Shown here: piece by piece, positions 36,111 to 49,600 of the stretch
Layout: every line of letters starts with the position of its first letter
Position numbering within the stretch: the first letter of the stretch is position 1
Origin: Elmis aenea
Taxonomy: Eukaryota > Arthropoda > Insecta > Coleoptera > Elmidae
Length of the DNA: 64,000 nt
Reading direction: 5' to 3'
Assembly (NCBI GenBank): GCA_947652605.1
Contig: OX393579.1
Span: forward strand, 39,500,970-39,564,969
Notes under the pieces: model-generated
Databases searched by the model: none
The model's input: the letters and a program-made list of their open reading frames with translations, nothing else
Told to the model about the DNA's origin: nothing
Made by a program: the position numbers and the translations under genes

Positions 36111-36697
36111 TGTTCTTCGTAAAATTCTAAGTCGAAAATCTTAATACGAAAATGTTGTACCATGCTTGCTGTGTCTGCAAGAGGTCCTCAAAGTTTTGAC
36201 ATTTAGTCCTTTAATAAGCGTTATTATTTAATACTTGCAAATGAAAAAGCTGCAATTTGGAATAAAAATAAATTTCGAATAGTATTTTTTCCTAGATATT
36301 GTGTTCTTCCTTTCAAAAATTGGTGTTGAAAATATGTAAATCACTGATTTAAATGAAAATAATACATATGGCAACATTGTCATTAGCTGTCATCTCTGTT
36401 TTTCTCGTAATTATTTCTAGTTTGTGTTTTACGACACCCAAAAGTTTGCAGCTATGTTTACGAACCGAAGGCTTTCAGTTCGAACAAAAATTGTAAATAC
36501 CTAAGTAAAAATTGCTGATAACAAAATGTCCAAACGCAAATCAATGTATGCAATGTTGCCAATTTTTTTTTTCTTTAAATGGTTCCTGAGGCCATAGGAA
36601 AAGCATGGTACAACATTTTTGTATCAAGATTTTCGACTTAATATTTTACGAAGAACATCGTCACGTGTAGCGCTTCCGCCAATTTATACACACCCTG
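36071..36697. mobile_element. Family F foldback transposon with CACGTG in its terminal repeats
   Basis: Left end CAGGGTGTGTAAAAATTGG; right end, inverted, CCAATTTATACACACCCTG, then TA. The arms continue with gaagcgctacacgtggcgatg / catcg-tcacgtgtagcgcttcc, so each arm contains the E-box CACGTG (36101 and 36662), and the duplicated partial left end at 35957 adds another (35987). It lies about 1 kb upstream of the first cwo coding exon. Confidence 0.85.
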
Positions 36698-36896
36698 TAT
36701 ATTTAAATCCTGAATACAGCATAATTTTAAATGGGAGTAAATATTTTTGTGTTGCTTATAGTAATCGGTAAATGGCAACCCATTGTGCCCGACTATATGC
36801 ACACAAACAAGTACGCCCTTGATCGTGTATGTAAGTCGCTAATTCTGACCAACACGGCGATGTAGATTCATTTCGTGTTTATGTAGAGATCGTTAT

Positions 36897-36926
36897 CACG
36901 TGGGGCTCCACGTTACTTTAAACGTG
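36897..36926. promoter_or_regulatory. Tandem E-box cluster upstream of cwo
   Basis: CACGTG at 36897-36902, six bases, CACGTT at 36909-36914, and AACGTG at 36921-36926 (CACGTT on the other strand, again six bases further). A perfect E-box followed 6-7 bp later by a CACGTT-like half is the E1-E2 arrangement described for CLOCK:CYCLE/BMAL1 targets, and cwo is a known direct target that also represses through E-boxes. Further sites downstream: CACGTT 37172, AACGTG 37196, CACGTG 37254, AACGTG 37340. This marks the likely cwo promoter; the transcription start was not located. Confidence 0.55.
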
Positions 36927-37647
36927 ATCGCCCACATAGGATCATGTGCCGAGCGCGTCATAACATCATCGACTTACGGCAGCTACTTGGCACTATTTAT
37001 TATTTTTAGTAAAATTAGTACAATAATTTAACGTTACAGAAGTAATTTTTTGGAGGCTAGGACTGTTAATTTGTTAAAGACAGCGACCGTATTTATATTT
37101 TTGCTTTACTTTGCCGCACTGCTATTTGTACGTGTGCCCATTCATACTTTTGATAAGAACATGTGTTTTGTCACGTTCGCTGGTGGGCTATAGGCAACGT
37201 GTGCTAAAGAGAGATAGCGCTATACGGCATTGTCGGGAATTTCGCAAATTGCTCACGTGTGTGCTAGCGTGTATGCCCGCGGCGGTGGCAATCAGTGACA
37301 GTATTTTGCTGACAGACAGCAGGATGGTAGCCAGTGGTAAACGTGCCGCAGTTACTACGATATTCTTTTAACGAAACGTATAAACTTTATCACTGCTTCA
37401 TAGCCAACAGTTTAATATTAGACTTTCAACTTATATGGGTTTATACCGGTGTTCGTGGCTCATATCCGCGAAAACTAATATTTTTAATAAAAAATACCAA
37501 ATATTTGTGACATCTTTTAAATATTCGGTCAAAGATTTATAAATATACAAACAATTTGCATGTGCGATTTTTGAAAAGAGTGGGTCGATCTGACGTTAAT
37601 TTAAAAGAGATTCGTCAGCCACTTACGTATATACAGGTTTTGCAAGA

Positions 37648-40600
37648 ATGGACATGTCGCAATCGCCCAAGTTTTGGGAGGAAAATTCCAATATTCAACA
37701 CGTTAAATATGAAAGGTGAGCAACAAACAAAAGTTATTTTAGCCATCGATGAATTGCACTTACGCTTTTGTATGATGAAGTAAAACTTTAATATCAAATA
37801 TTTTGCGTTTTATTCGCGCGGATTTTAAATGACTCGCAAAAAACAAATGCCAGTCGTTTATTCAGCAATAGCCGAAGTAACTAGATCGTTGGAATATTCC
37901 GAACTACAGCTAACTAAACAATAATGACTTAAATAAACAATAAGTTTTGAATGTTCCTAGCAGATTTTGAACTTGAGTGAGTGCCCAAAAGCTATATTTA
38001 ATATCGACAGTGATATTTCTTCATACGCCTTCTAAAATTAAAAAACGATAGAGCTTAAAAAGTTTGGCCATATATATCTGATGCACACACAATTTTATAA
38101 TCGTTTTAAACATCTCTGATCACATACATTTCGCAAAGTAAATTTTTGGCGGCATATATTCAATGTTTATTAAAGCGTTGACAACGTATTACGTTATAAA
38201 TTAATGTTCTAAAGTAAATAACTACCGTGTTTTGTTTCTACTCGCAATGTTTGTAGTGAAGGCTTTTAAATTTTGCATTCGACTACAATAGTGCCTGCTT
38301 TTAAATTAATAACGAAACTATTATTTTTAATTTCGCCAATGATATCATCATTTTTGTAACGCATTTTATTAACATAAATAAATACATTAAATTTCCGTCT
38401 TACTTTTATGGCAACTATTTACAGGGCTAAAATGTGACCCCTGTATGCTTGGCATAAATACATCTTTAATCTTTAAAATGAAATAAAGTTGCTTAACAAC
38501 GAATTTATATAAAAAGAAACAGAATTGCAACCGGAATATTTCAATTAAATATTCGAATCAAAGATTTTTCTACCTTAATTTACTTTCATATAGTATTATC
38601 TATCAGAGAAATATAATTATTAACAAAAAAGTGTTTGATGCTCTTATAATGTCTTAAGTATTTTGTAGTTGATAAATTAACGAGAGTTTAATCATCTTGT
38701 AATTTTGGTTGACCAGTTTAAATTTTTTTTTGTTGTGTTTTTAGTAACTTGCAGCAATTTTTTGGTAATCGTTTTTTTTTCTTGAATTCAGTGTACAAAT
38801 TCATTGCGATTGTCAATCGCTCGTATTTTTTAACAACACTTGGTAATTTCAATTAAAAATTGTAAGTAATCTAATCGACAGTTAAGCAACATTTAGTAGC
38901 AATTGTTTTTTTTTTTAAGTCAAATCGGCTTGACAGTCTGTTTGATCGTTCGTTAATAAATACACACAAAAAACGAATAAATGGTCATTGTATTTGTAAA
39001 AAAAAAGTGTTTATCAAATATATTTCAACTTTCCATGTAAAGCTTCCTACAAGGCCAGTGAAATGGCCCCGTTTTTTAGATTAAGTATCAGAACTGACGT
39101 CTTATTTTTTTAACTTATTATCATAATCAAAAACCTATATGTTGTCACGAATTCACGACATTAGGATATCGTGACGATAGAATGTAAACAGTGATTTTTA
39201 AGCGATATTTGCATTTTCTAGCACGTTGTTAAATATATGCAAATAACACGTGACAATGGACCGATAAACTGAAAGTTATTTTTGTAGACGTAAACAAATT
39301 TTGTAAGCCAAATATTCAAACATAATCGCTAGCACATGCACATAGATATGTATAGACGCGAAGCACACGAAATTTGTGAATCAAATTAGATTATGAAAAA
39401 TGCATCGCACAAGTAGCGACAGGTTGATATTTTATGTTAAATTAAATCATTTGTACAGGGTGGACCAAATTCGAATGTTTTACGGGGTATCTTGGTTAGC
39501 GTAAAAGTTAGCGAAAATCTGATATCGGTCTCTTGCGCTATTTTTTTGAGAAAATAACGCCTGTGTAATCTGATTTTTTATATCGCTTTCCATTTCGGCA
39601 CTACAGACAAAAAAAAGCTCATCGTTTTTAAAAATTCATTATAACTTCTTTATTTATTAAAATAGAACTAATGCAGGTTTTTTTTATACAGATTTTAATG
39701 CTTAATTTAAAAACAACATTGATTTTTTTGTTGCGACTTTGACTTTTGAGATATAAAGTAAACTCATATATTTTTTTAAATGTAAACCCCAATTTTAAAC
39801 GTGTTTGCATAAAATAACCGAGATATGGCTTTTGTGAAAACTTTATCATCAAAGTTTGCCATGATTTCGTGAACAAGTGATGTTTGCAATAAATAAACAA
39901 CTAAACTTCATGTCCAAGTAATTTTTGCAGCAGCATCCACGTTTTTACAACTTACAAAGTAGACTTATCAAAGTGTTCAAATTTAGCCATTTTCACAATA
40001 TTTTAATAAACAGTTATAAAATACAAAAAAATACACGAATTTGCTTCAAAGTTGAAAAATTTACTTGTATATGGCATTTAGTTATTAAATAATTGCAAAC
40101 ATCACTTGTTTACGAAATCATGGCAAACTGCGATGATAAAATTGTCACAAAATTAGCCATATCTCGGTTATTTTTCGTAACAAATATATAAAACTATATG
40201 ATTTTGAAAAGCTATAACAATTCTCTTTCGTATAAAGTCATTGCCAACTAGGGTTTCTATTTAAAAAAATACGAGTTAACTACATATCTGCATATCTTAA
40301 AAGTGTAGGTCGCTAAAAAAAATGTGTTTAAATTAAGCATAAAAATTTGTATAAAAAACCTGCATAATTTTTAGTTCTCTTTTAATACATAAAAACATTG
40401 AAATTTCATTTTCGTCTATAGTGCCAAAATGGAAAGCGATATAAAAAATCTGATTAAACAGACGTTAATTTTTCAATAAAATAGCACAAGAGACCGATAC
40501 CAGATTTTTGCTAACTATTACGGTAACAGAGATACCCCGTAAAACATTCCAATTTGATCCACCCTGTACAGTACTGTATAGTTTTATAGGGTCCAAGTCA

Positions 40601-43600
40601 AAATGGTTGATAAAAAAGAGCTTTAAAAAATGTTATTTCAATTTTTTGTGACAACGAAACATAATTTTCAGAAAATGCTTTTTTTGAACGGAGTTCTTCG
40701 CTTTTTAAGACAATGACAATTGACAATGCTCCAATGTATTTGTGCATAGTTTGGACCAAGATTGGCGCGTTTTATTTAATATTGTACGTAATGTGTAAAT
40801 AGTTTATGATTTTTGCTTACGTTTAAATATAAAAACGCCTTATTTAAGGGCTTGGGTAGGCAAGAACAAAAAACTTAACGTACTTGAATTAAAACAGCAG
40901 ACGGTAAAGGTCGCTCAAGTTTAAAATTTAGACTTAATTAAAAACTGGGTACATAAGTAAGTTCAAAATGTAAAATTATGACGTGTGCGTCACGAGATAT
41001 TTGATTTTGATCGACTAATTTATAAATGTAGATCGGTAAACGTTCTTGTTGAATGTTGGAATTAGTTTTGGGCTTGATGGCTTTGAGCAATATTACTTTT
41101 ACTCCAAAAATAAATGAACTGCATCTAAATGGACGAGTAGCATTTGCAGATAACAGAGTTGGTGTCGTGTGTGTACGGAAACGTGAGCCAAAGGAGTCTC
41201 GTGTCGTGGGCCGTGAACGCTCCGAACGACCTTGCGCGTGCTATTGGCAGGCAGGCACATTAGCACGTTCATCCGATATGTACAGGGTGTCCAATGTAAA
41301 CGTGCAATTCACGGACAGATTTCGTTAAAATGTGAAGTTACAAAATAACTAATAGCACATTATCGATACATATTTATTCAAGGAGTGTAACACTGAAAAC
41401 GGAATCCCATATTTAAATCCGTTTCGTACATAAAGCCAAGAAATAAAATCTAGGTTTTGTTAAACATGTTTTCGTAACTCATTTGTTTTTATAAAATATC
41501 AGAACCCATGTAATGATTCATTTCTACGTTTTTTTTTAAATCTTAAATACAATCGAACAACACCCTTTTTTTTTAAACGTAACAACTAGTGATGGTTCTA
41601 ATGTATGTATTAAAAAAACAAATGAGTTACGTGAACATATTCAAAGCACAGGATTTAATTGCTGTGTCTCGGAAACGGATATAGATATGTATTTGAGTTT
41701 TGTTTCCACTGTTAGATGTTCTAAAGTTGACGTGATAATAATAAATAAATAAATAAATTATAATAACCTTCCTCCATAAATGTGCTCAAAATGGAGCACC
41801 ATGTCAATATTTTTTAAATCTGATGATCGTATTTACTATTAATAGCCGCAAAAATTCATATGGCGTTCATAAGAAATAAAAAAGTTGCTATCCCAACTCA
41901 AAATTTGGTTTAGAATTCGGAGGCAAACCACGAATAAAAGCAATTATTTTTATGTATATATTTTTGTAGTTCTCTTTCATAATTTTAACTTTAATTTATA
42001 AAACAAAAATGGCAACATACACGATATTGAATGGATTTAAAACTTTCTTCTGTGGTTTTTACTTTTGCAAAATCAATACTCAAATCTATTACATTTATTT
42101 TAGAAGCTTGTTGATGTTCAACAAGAGTGTGTTTTTTTGCGTCCGTCCAGAAAATCAGTTGTTTTCGATCAATTTTTAAGCTGAAAATACATCTTTACTG
42201 GCCTAGGCCAGAAAGTAACTGGTTACCATGGTGATTTTGTTGATTTGCGCTGTCAAACAAGCGTCATTATACCACCAAGCGAGTTGTCACCTGTAGTTTG
42301 TTAAGTTATTGTTTAATTATGGATGGTGACGATAGTGATTTTGGTGTTAGTGGCGGACGCAGAAAAAATATTGTACGTAACAGACCCGTAAATACGGTGA
42401 CCATCCGTACTGTATTCTGTATTATACAGTACAGTACTGTATTTTAAGGCGCTGTACAGGGTGGTCCAAATTCGATGGGATTGCATGGGTATCTCGCTTA
42501 ATAAGCAAGATAGAGAAACGGTTAAATTACCAAAAATGTGCAGTTTTTTGGGAAAAACTCAAAACAATTGTCAAATATATTCTATCATTTTCTGTTTTTC
42601 TTGATTATTTTTTGTTTTCACAGCCTACTTTTTGCTTTTCATCTTTAAAAAAATTGAAAAACCTTTGTAACTTGCGTATTATTGAAAATAAATACATAAA
42701 CCCTTATATATTTGAAATGAGAAAAAAATTAGGAATTTAAATAGGCCATAGCCAACTATAGCTTCTATTTAAAAAAAGGTAAGTTTGTGTCATAACTTAT
42801 TAACGGCAAGCGCAAAAATTTTTTTTTTAGTATCATCGAATTCTACATAAAAACATCTAAAAATATTGTTAATAAACTTTTTCGACATTTACAACAATAA
42901 CGGAGATATGACACATTATTCATATGACAAAAAAACAGTTTTTCTCTAATATCTCAAAAACCGGAAATGATACAATATTTTTGAAAACGGTTCTGGGTAT
43001 GCCCCAAAAAACTGCCCATTTTTGGTAATTTAACCGTTTCTCTATCTTGCCTATTAAGCGAGATACCCATGCAATCCCATCGAATTTGGACCACCCTGTA
43101 CTGTATAATTTAAACAGAAGTAAATGTACTGTATTTTATTTTTTTTGTACTGTATGTACTGTATTTTTAATGTAATGAAAATTGTGCTAAATATAACCCA
43201 ACTTTTTACATAGCGCGAGCCACAAACATAATTCAATATAATTTCCATCTTCAAAATTCGTGAGAGCAAAAAAATAAACAAACTTCATCCACATTTTTTG
43301 TTCCGTTCTTCCAAAACACATGTTTTGTTCCGGTCTTCTTAAAAAAAACGTAATCCACCTTTTGTACTGTATTTTTGTCTAGAAATAATGGTCACAGTAC
43401 CCGTGAAGTGTCTTTACTGGACGCGTATGCTTTAGGACCGCTTAGCGCTTACGGTTCGTCCAAAAACTGTTTACTCGTCCAGTAAAGTACCACTTTCTAG
43501 TCTTGGTCTTGTTACGTAATTAACTTTTTTTTTTATAATTCAAAATTTACTGCATAACTTTTTAATACCCATCTACCGCCACAGGAAAAGTAAAAAATAA

Positions 43601-46600
43601 AATATTCACAGTAATAAATTTAAAAATTGGATCTCCAAAACGCTGTTATTTTTTGTAACTTATTTGGTAAACGAAAAAAACAAGTTCTTTAAATTATGGC
43701 ATGGCCGCCTACGACGCGCATTAAAAAAACAATTGATACAAATATCTCAAAAACTGTAAATGGGAATGAAAATATGATATATTTATTTGATAATGTGAAT
43801 GCTGTGCATATGTATATTTTTTAAATAATTTTTCAATTGTATAAATTAAGCAAAATGTGGAAAGTTTTGCCGCACTTAATGGCAGTTCTCAAGGTACTGC
43901 ATATTTTCTCTTGTTTAAACAAATGTTTATATTATACCGTTTACGAGACAGCCTGTATATCTGCATATAAAAGTAGTCAGACTAGACGAGTATTAGGCAG
44001 ACACGTTATACGTTTTGCATAAAAAATGTATAATGTATTGAACAACTTGAAACTTAAAAACTAGTTCAGCGATTTTTATTTTCTACAAGGTCGGCTTCAT
44101 ATTTAACAACGGGAGTAATTACCCCATAAAATGTAAAAACACCGAAAAAATGGCGCGAAAATATTATAAATTATAATATAATCGTACGAGAATCAACGTA
44201 CATATTTATATAAATTTTAATTTTTACCTGGAAGTCAAACTTCAATTAAAGCTTCTGATAAAATTTTATTTTTCGGTTAGATTTGTTTTATAGACCTTTA
44301 GCCGTTTTAACCTAACTTGAAGCACCATTATTTACAGGTGTGCTTTACTATTTTCTTCAAAATGCCGCGCATTCATTGCTAATTAAAGGTGAAACTTAGT
44401 AATTTTTATTTACATGAATATTTTTGCTAAGAATTTTAGTGTAAAGCTTCCTTTATAATTGCAGTTTGCGATTTCTTATATAACTAGCTAGATCATTTCT
44501 ATATTCAGCTAGTGGAAAGTGTTAATGAATTTATTGTCAATGTAAATTTCAAACAAAATTCTACCTTTTGAAAGTACTTAAATGTTGAAAATTTTTGAGA
44601 GGGCTGTATCGCTTAAAATTTTCATAAAAAAGTTAATTTCACGAAAACGGTCGACTTTAGACCCATATAACCTAGTACATTTTGAAAGTAATTTTAAAGG
44701 GAAATCAAAAAATATGAAAATATTTAGGGTATTTCAAAGTTTGAGTCCGTTTCCAGTTGAACCGGAAGTCGTACTGCAACCTCAATTTATCATTGAATTC
44801 GAAAAATACGATAACGGTCCGCTACCGAATTCCATTATAGTATTTTAGATATTTGTCTGTTTCCATACTTTTGCGTAGCGCTGTATGTATTAAAACTGTC
44901 AGTAAAAGATTATTTTCTGACTTTCGTTTTGTTTAAAAGGATTGGTAATTTTAAGTAATTTCAATAATTTTTGAGCATGTTTTTGCATTAAGAAATACAT
45001 TCGTGTGTATACTCTAGGGCAGCGATTCTTAACCGGGGGGCCGCGGCCCCCTGGGGGGCCGTGAAAGATTTTAAGGGGGCCCGCGAAAAATCTATTAAAC
45101 GTTTTTACTTTTTAAACTATTGAAATCTTTAAAAAAATATTTTTTGCTCCTTATTTTACTCGAACCATCGGAGAGATATCTTCTTAAATAAATCGTCATA
45201 TTTTTGTTACTACAAACTAGGGGGCCGCGAAAATATTTTAGGATATTAAGGGGGCCGCGACTACTAAAAGGTTAAGAACCACTGCTCTAGGGGAAAGCGG
45301 GGCAGAACGGAACACCGCTTATTTTTTGAATTGTACCGTGGCAATATCTAAGAAAACTTTTAGGAACTATTAGTAAAGCATAACAAACAGACTGACGATA
45401 TTTTTGTCATTCTGGACAATTCTGGATAAGCGTATTCGCACGTGTCCCGTATTTGCTATTTGCTTGTGTTATCGTTCTGTGTTGTAATTGGTTGTCATCA
45501 TCATATGCAAATTAAGCAAAAACTTTAATTTTATTACATTTTTTCTTGGTATATCCTTAAACTACGAGTCTTGGACTACGCTCCTGTATATTTACTGTTG
45601 TATATTTCATAGACCATTCTAGAGGAATTTGAACTGTACCTAACTTCAACGGATGGGGCAGGACGGATTGGGGCACAACGGACCGAGGTTCCATTCCGCC
45701 CCATGCCCGATTTTTCTTTCTTATTTCTTTTCTAAATATGTTTCTTCTACTGTAACCTTCTGTTGAAACTATCTATGATTTAACAGACACTGAATAACGA
45801 AAATATTTTTTTAAATTTTTTATGTTCTATTTAATTAATTTTAAGTTTGTTAAGCATATATCTTTGAAAGATCTACATTATTATAATTACGTTGTTCGAA
45901 TAATAAGCTCATTTACGTTCTACTATGACTACTTTGACTCTTTTAAACAAATTAAACAATTTTGCAAAGAAAGGTTCCGTTCTGCCCCAACCCTGGGACA
46001 GAATGGACCGTTTGCAATTTTTTTTCTTGCTGAATTTACACTTTATAGTTTGGGATTACTTTTTATTTTGTAATTAAATTTTAAAAAACTAATAAACAGA
46101 GAATACAAATACAAAGTTTCAGATTTTTCCTACCTTAAATTAATAAATTACAACTATTTATATATTAAAGTGTCCGTTCTGCCCCGCTTTCCCCTATATT
46201 GATTAGCTTTTTATTGACTACAGCAATAGAAAATGAATTTTAGAAAATGCTACACTGAAACATATTAAATGGATTTTTTTTGTTATAAGGCAAAAACTAG
46301 TTTAAATGACAATCTTATGTGAGAATTGAAAGTTTTTTTTTTTCTGTTAAAACTGGCTTACTTTAGGCCCTTGTACACTTATACCGATCGTAACATTTTT
46401 AAACAAGATTCTTAATAAATATATGATCAATAAAATTTTTATCTTATGCACAATATTAGACTTTTTTTATTCTAAATATTTAAAATACTTTTTTAAGTAT
46501 GTGAATTGTACAGGGCGTTCTATTTAACATTTTTATAAAATTCACTGACCTAGATTTTCAGCTTAAGTGCTTACACTTGTAAAGTCAGATTAAAATAGAT

Positions 46601-49600
46601 CAAAAATAAAAATTTATCAAGTTCCAATAAACCTACTTGCGAATCAGCAACAGCAATTATTTTTGGCGCTGTGCAATTTTTAAAAAGATTTCGTCATGGT
46701 GTAGTTGAACAACTATTACACGTTTTCACTTTTTTTAAAATTTTAATTTGTTCAGCAAAGTAAAATTGAAGTTGTGTATACGAAGCATTAATAAAAATTA
46801 AAATAGCCAACCAAAAAGTAGTGTAAGTCAACTTTTAAATTTTAGATTTGTTTAATTAAATGTATCAGTTGTAAAAACTGATTGTCATTAAAAGCCTGAT
46901 TAATATTGTTCTTATTAAAGAATATTAATTTTGATAGTTATTATCTTAATATAGGTTGAAACAGTTTGTCTGCTGCAGATAACAAAGTTATTAATCAACT
47001 GTACTTCTACACTGAAAAATTAATATTAAGACGACACTTCAAGTTTGTTAATACTTTTATATTGGCGTATTTAATCTGTATTTATAGTTTTTTGAAATGG
47101 ATTTTAAAAATGTGTAGTAAAACTACATTAAACCAAATAAATTGTATTGTTTTTCAACTTCATTTTCCTATTAAATTACTGTCGAAACCAATCATAAGAC
47201 ACTCGCTAAAAATAATTAGTTAAATTTTTACCGTTTCAAATTTTTATTTAAAAGTTAAATAAAGATACCAAAGTATTTTGAAAAATTAACTAACTTTTTT
47301 TTCTAAATTGCAGTGTGAATTTGAGTGATGAGCATCCTAGATTAAAAGACGAAAGAGGCCTTTATTCATGCTGTGATGGGTAAGAAACGATTTTTATTTT
47401 ATATATGTAGGAAGAATGTAGAAGTAGGAAGAAATTTAATTATTGCGTTATTATTTTTATTATAGCAATTTAAATTTCGCTACAGCCACATGCAGTGAGG
47501 ATGATTCGGAATATAGCAATGGCCTCTACAAAAAAGGAAAAGTGTCCAGGGTATGTAAATGTATTTTATTATTAATGATAGTTTGATAAAAAAATATAGA
47601 ATAGTAACAACTTATAATTGTGGTTGTTACAAATTCATTCAATATTCAAATTGATTTTGCTTCACTAAAGTACTACACAATCGATTAAATATATTGAAAA
47701 TGTTAATTAAAAAGTGTGGTAAGTTGTTAATGTATGCATTTTTGAAACATATTTTTAGAGAACTTAAACTCGTTTTTCAATTCATTATAAAAAAAATTAT
47801 TGTATCTGCTTTGTTACACTACAAAGTAATTGTCAGATTTGATTTTTGGAATAATTAATTCTAATTGAGTTTTTAAAACTAACAGTTTTTTAACCATATA
47901 AAATAGGTCATTTGCATGACAGTATATAAATAATAGAAAAAATGAAGATAACGGCAGAAAAGGATTTTAGCACTAGGGGGCTGAAAAGTGCGACCCCTGT
48001 TGATTTTTTTATCAGAACTTTTTGGTGGGTTAAAATTTTGTTTGAAAGCTTGCTTTATTTAGAAACTGTTTTATTCCTTAGTTTATAGCAAAATAGTACA
48101 GGGTGGACCAAATTCCAATGTTTTACCGCAATAGATAGTGAAAATCTGATTTCGGTGTGTTGGGCTATTTTTTTGAGAAAATAACGCCTGTGTAAGTAGA
48201 TTTTTTATATCACTTTCCATTTTGGCAGCATAGACGAAAAATAAAATTTCATCATTTTTGAAAATTAGCTATAACTTCTTTATTTATTAAATTAGAACAA
48301 AATGTTATGTAGGTTTTTCATAAAGATTTTTATGCTTAATTTAAAAACAAAAGTAATTTTTTTTTAACCACCTTGACTTTTGAGATATGGAGTAAACTTA
48401 AATTTTTTTAAATGGAAACCCTAGTTGACTATGACTTTATGTGAAAGAGTATTTTTTTGGCTTTTCAAAAATATATAGTTTTATGTATTTGTTGCAAAAA
48501 ATAACCGAGATATGGCCAATTTTGTAAAAATTTGCTATGATTTTGTAAACAAGTGATGTTTGCTATTATTAAACAACTAAACGTCATTTCGAAGTAAATT
48601 TTTTAACTTTGAAGCAAATCTGTGTATTCTTTCGTATTTTATAACTGTTTATTGTGGTATGTTGAATATGACTAAATTTGAATTATTTGAAAAGTTTATT
48701 ATGTTAGAATATTACTTTGTAAGTGATAAAAACATAGCGGCTGCTGCAGAATTTACTTGGCAATGACGTTTAGTTGTTTAATAATTGTAAACATCACTTG
48801 TTTACGAAATCATGGCAAACTTTGATGATAGAATTTTTACAAAATTGGGTTGCTTTTTGCAACAAATATATAAAACTAAATATTTTTGAAAAGCTAAAAA
48901 AGTCAAGGAGGCTAAAAAAAAATTGCTTTTATTTTTAAATTAAGCATAAAAGTTGTATAAAAAACCTCAATAACATTTTGTTCTAATTTAATAAATAAAG
49001 AAGTTGTAGCAAATTTTCAAAAATGATGAAATTTCGTTTTTCGTCTGTATTGCCAAAATGTTATCTGATATAACAATTTTGATTGCATAGGCATTATTTT
49101 CTCGGAAAAATAACCCAAGAGACCTAAATCAGATTTTCCCTATCTATTGCGGTAACCGAGATACCCCGTAAAATATTCGAATTTGGTCCACCCTGTACAA
49201 ATCTCAGATGGTGTTATAATTTTAAAGAAATGTTGCCTTTATGTTTCAGCAAGATCCTATGTCGCATCGAATTATCGAGAAAAGGCGTCGCGATCGTATG
49301 AATAACTGTTTAGCAGACCTTTCACGACTTATACCAGCAGAATATTTGAAAAAAGGTCGTGGAAGAATTGAAAAGACAGAGATTATTGAAATGGCCATTA
49401 AACATATGAAATATCTTCAACATTTACACACAAATCCTTCCGAACATTATCGGTAAATATTAATACAGCTCTCACTTGTGATTTGAAAAATCGCAACTTT
49501 AAAATTTTAGATTAGGATATCAAGAGTGCATGTCGGAAGTGATGCGTTTTTTAGTAGAAGTAGAAGGCCACTTTCCTCGGGAGGCAATTTGTGTTCGTCT

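Noticed and set aside
41053..41328. 91-residue plus-strand frame as a cwo exon
   Set aside because: No phase-compatible donor/acceptor pair that improves the cwo model, no conserved text, and it contains a CAGGGTGTCC transposon end.
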